The notes under the pieces were generated by a model. The model was not told where the DNA came from, made no database searches, and worked only from the letters and a program-made list of their open reading frames with translations. Below are positions 14,535 through 15,857 of a stretch of 15,857 nucleotides of DNA, in pieces. Made by a program: the position numbers and the translations under genes. How positions within the stretch are numbered: the stretch's first letter is position 1; the number at the start of each line of letters is the position of its first letter. Where the stretch lies: positions 1 through 15,857 of the forward strand of contig JAGWSK010000076.1 in assembly GCA_028869355.1 (NCBI GenBank), in the 5' to 3' direction. This DNA is from Alphaproteobacteria bacterium (lineage in GTDB: Bacteria; Pseudomonadota; Alphaproteobacteria; Micropepsales; Micropepsaceae).

Positions 14535-15657
14535 CGCCGGTTCAGAACTGCGGCGTAGAGCCTGGCGCTTCAAGGCGCTGGCGATTTTCCTCCTGATCGG
14601 CGCAGGATCCGCAGTGACCGGACTGATCATCACGCAGCGCAGCAATGTTGCTGCCGAACGCGACGTGCTGGAAGAGCAGCAGGCCCGCGGCCCACGGGTT
14701 GAAGTTACCACCGCCGTCCCGGGCGCGACGTTTCGCGAAACCCGGCTATTCGCCGACGTGCGTCCCTATGCGGAAGTCACGCTTTACGGAAAAGTCAGCG
14801 GCTACATAAAGACGCTGCCGGTAGACAAGGGCGATATGGTCAAAAAGGATCAGCTGATCGCCGAAATCGCTTCACCCGAAACCGATGCGCAATACAACAG
14901 CGCGGTGGCAGACCTCGCGAACAAGAAGGTTTTGGCCGAACGCAATGACCGGCTGTTTCAGATCGGCGCGGTGTCGCGGGAAGCCATGGAACAGTCGGAC
15001 ACCAATTTCAGCGTCGCCCAGGCCACGCTGGCGCAACTCGAAACCCTGCGCTCCTACGAACGGCTGATTGCGCCCTTCGACGGCCGCGTCACCGCGCGCT
15101 ATGCCGACCCTGGCGCGCTGGTGCAAAATGCCACCAGCAGCCAGACCAGTGCTCTGCCGGTTGTGACGGTCTCGGACACGAGCCACTTACGCGTCGACGC
15201 CTATGTCCAGCAGCAGGACGCGCCCTTTGTTCACGTCGGAGATGCCGTGGAAGTTGAAGACGCGGCCAATCCCGGGCGGAAGATTTCAGCGCGGGTCAGC
15301 CGCACCTCAGGAGAGCTCGATCCGAAGTCGCGCACCCTGCTGGTGGAGATCGATCTTCAGAATCGCGGTGATTTTTTCATCGGCGGAAGTTTCGCCTATG
15401 TCAGCCTGCATCTGAAGGTCCCGCCGACTCCGGAAGTGCCGCTCAACGCGCTGGTGCTGCGTGAAAATCGGCAGTTCGTCGCCGTGCCTGATGACCGGAA
15501 CATCCTGCATTTCCATCCCGTCGAGGTGGAGTCGACCGACGGATCGATTGTCAGAATCGCGAGCGGCATTGCCGCGGGAGAAAAAGTGGCCGTGAATGTC
15601 CCGGATGAGGTGTCCGACGGCAGCCGGATCCAACCCATCGCCATGCTCAAAAACTAG
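14515..15657 (+). CDS. RND efflux periplasmic adaptor (membrane-fusion protein)
   Basis: This 380-aa adaptor is the partner of the overlapping RND pump. It has a basic N-terminus and one hydrophobic helix (about 20-40) without a lipobox, so probably an uncleaved anchor. The lipoyl halves are about 87-120 (VTLYGKVSGYIKTLPVDKGD) and 184-218 (LIAPFDGRVTARYADPGALV), flanking an alpha-hairpin of about 60 residues (121-183). A beta-barrel (about 219-300) and a membrane-proximal domain (about 305-365) follow. The start is GTG 14515 by its ribosome-binding site; ATG 14527 is the alternative and would give 376 aa. Overlap with the pump is 20 nt (8 nt from the ATG), so the two are cotranscribed. Pump first, adaptor second is the reverse of the usual order. 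No outer-membrane factor gene follows within the window, so the NodT-type channel at 5457-6947 or one elsewhere must serve. Confidence 0.92.
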   Translation: MDRHMRNAGSELRRRAWRFKALAIFLLIGAGSAVTGLIITQRSNVAAERDVLEEQQARGPRVEVTTAVPGATFRETRLFADVRPYAEVTLYGKVSGYIKTLPVDKGDMVKKDQLIAEIASPETDAQYNSAVADLANKKVLAERNDRLFQIGAVSREAMEQSDTNFSVAQATLAQLETLRSYERLIAPFDGRVTARYADPGALVQNATSSQTSALPVVTVSDTSHLRVDAYVQQQDAPFVHVGDAVEVEDAANPGRKISARVSRTSGELDPKSRTLLVEIDLQNRGDFFIGGSFAYVSLHLKVPPTPEVPLNALVLRENRQFVAVPDDRNILHFHPVEVESTDGSIVRIASGIAAGEKVAVNVPDEVSDGSRIQPIAMLKN

Positions 15658-15684
15658 AGCGGTTTGTGACCGGAAGAAATCATC

Positions 15685-15791
15685 TCACGCGGAGACGCGG
15701 AGCACGCGGAGACGTCCAGTATGCGACAGCGCATTAGATACCCTGCAGAGCAGGTCACCGGTATCTCTGCGACCTCCGCGTCTCCGCGTGA
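15685..15791. repeat. Folded intergenic palindromic repeat (REP/MITE-like)
   Basis: An 18-bp perfect inverted repeat encloses 71 bp: TCACGCGGAGACGCGGAG (15685-15702) and CTCCGCGTCTCCGCGTGA (15774-15791). Inside are two further hairpins: ATGCG-acag-CGCAT (15721-15734), and AGATACC+CTGC, loop AGA, GCAG, a 6-nt bulge, GGTATCT (15736-15766). The left arm's CACGCGGAGACG (15686-15697) is repeated directly at 15703-15714. Short GC-rich repeats of the CTCCGCG type are, from memory, frequent between genes in many bacteria. No transposase gene is present. It may also end the efflux transcript, although no clean T-run follows. Confidence 0.6.
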
Positions 15792-15857
15792 AATTTACGT
15801 GCAGTTTTGATCCGCAACTGCTCTTACTACGGGAAGCACGCCGTCGCGGTGATTGGA

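Noticed and set aside
15795..15857. Minus-strand open frame entering from the right edge, stop at 15797-15795
   Set aside because: Only 20 codons are visible, other frames are also open here, and no family pattern is recognisable, so a partial gene cannot be supported.

Overview
The window is high-GC, gene-dense DNA that looks like an alphaproteobacterial chromosome. Three things point that way: the PhoU N-terminus (MNEHTVKAF), a phoR/phoU/phoB cluster in the style of that class, and a NodT-type lipoprotein outer-membrane factor next to RND pumps. I cannot name a genus. No tRNA, rRNA, CRISPR array, transposase or phage gene is visible.

Layout. The left edge (1-116, minus) is the start of a gene that resembles a polysaccharide pyruvyl transferase. 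It is divergent from a PfkB-family carbohydrate kinase (246-1154, plus). Convergent with the kinase, 4 bp away, is a complete tripartite drug-efflux operon on the minus strand, read in the order outer-membrane factor (6947-5457), membrane-fusion protein (5460-4291), HAE-1 RND pump (4284-1159). The first two genes overlap by ATGA and the next gap is 6 bp, so all three are probably one transcript. Upstream (6948-7377) is a 430-bp gene-free stretch rich in inverted repeats: a likely minus-strand terminator, a palindrome next to a possible -10, and three copies of a CCGCCGAA half-site. Next come two small minus-strand genes, a secreted 91-aa protein (7653-7378) and a single-pass membrane protein (8324-7785). 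I recognise neither with certainty.

The plus strand then carries a phosphate-signalling module: a PhoR-type histidine kinase (8412-9674), PhoU (9774-10493) and PhoB (10490-11197). No pstSCAB genes lie between phoR and phoU, where related genomes often have them. The short gap between phoR and phoU holds a good Pho box (9678-9695), so PhoB probably drives phoU-phoB itself. After phoB come a perfect 18-bp palindrome and a promoter-like segment with a second palindrome. These lead into a second efflux set: an RND pump (11310-14534) overlapping its membrane-fusion protein (14515-15657), with no outer-membrane factor of its own in view. This pump belongs to a branch in which two of the three classical proton-relay residues are replaced.

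The right edge (15658-15857) has no complete gene. It holds a folded intergenic repeat: 18-bp perfect arms around two inner hairpins.

The efflux genes and the Pho genes look functionally separate. I see no large undescribed system. The observations most worth checking are the internal Pho box, the folded intergenic repeat, the operator-like palindromes before both efflux operons, and the atypical second RND pump.
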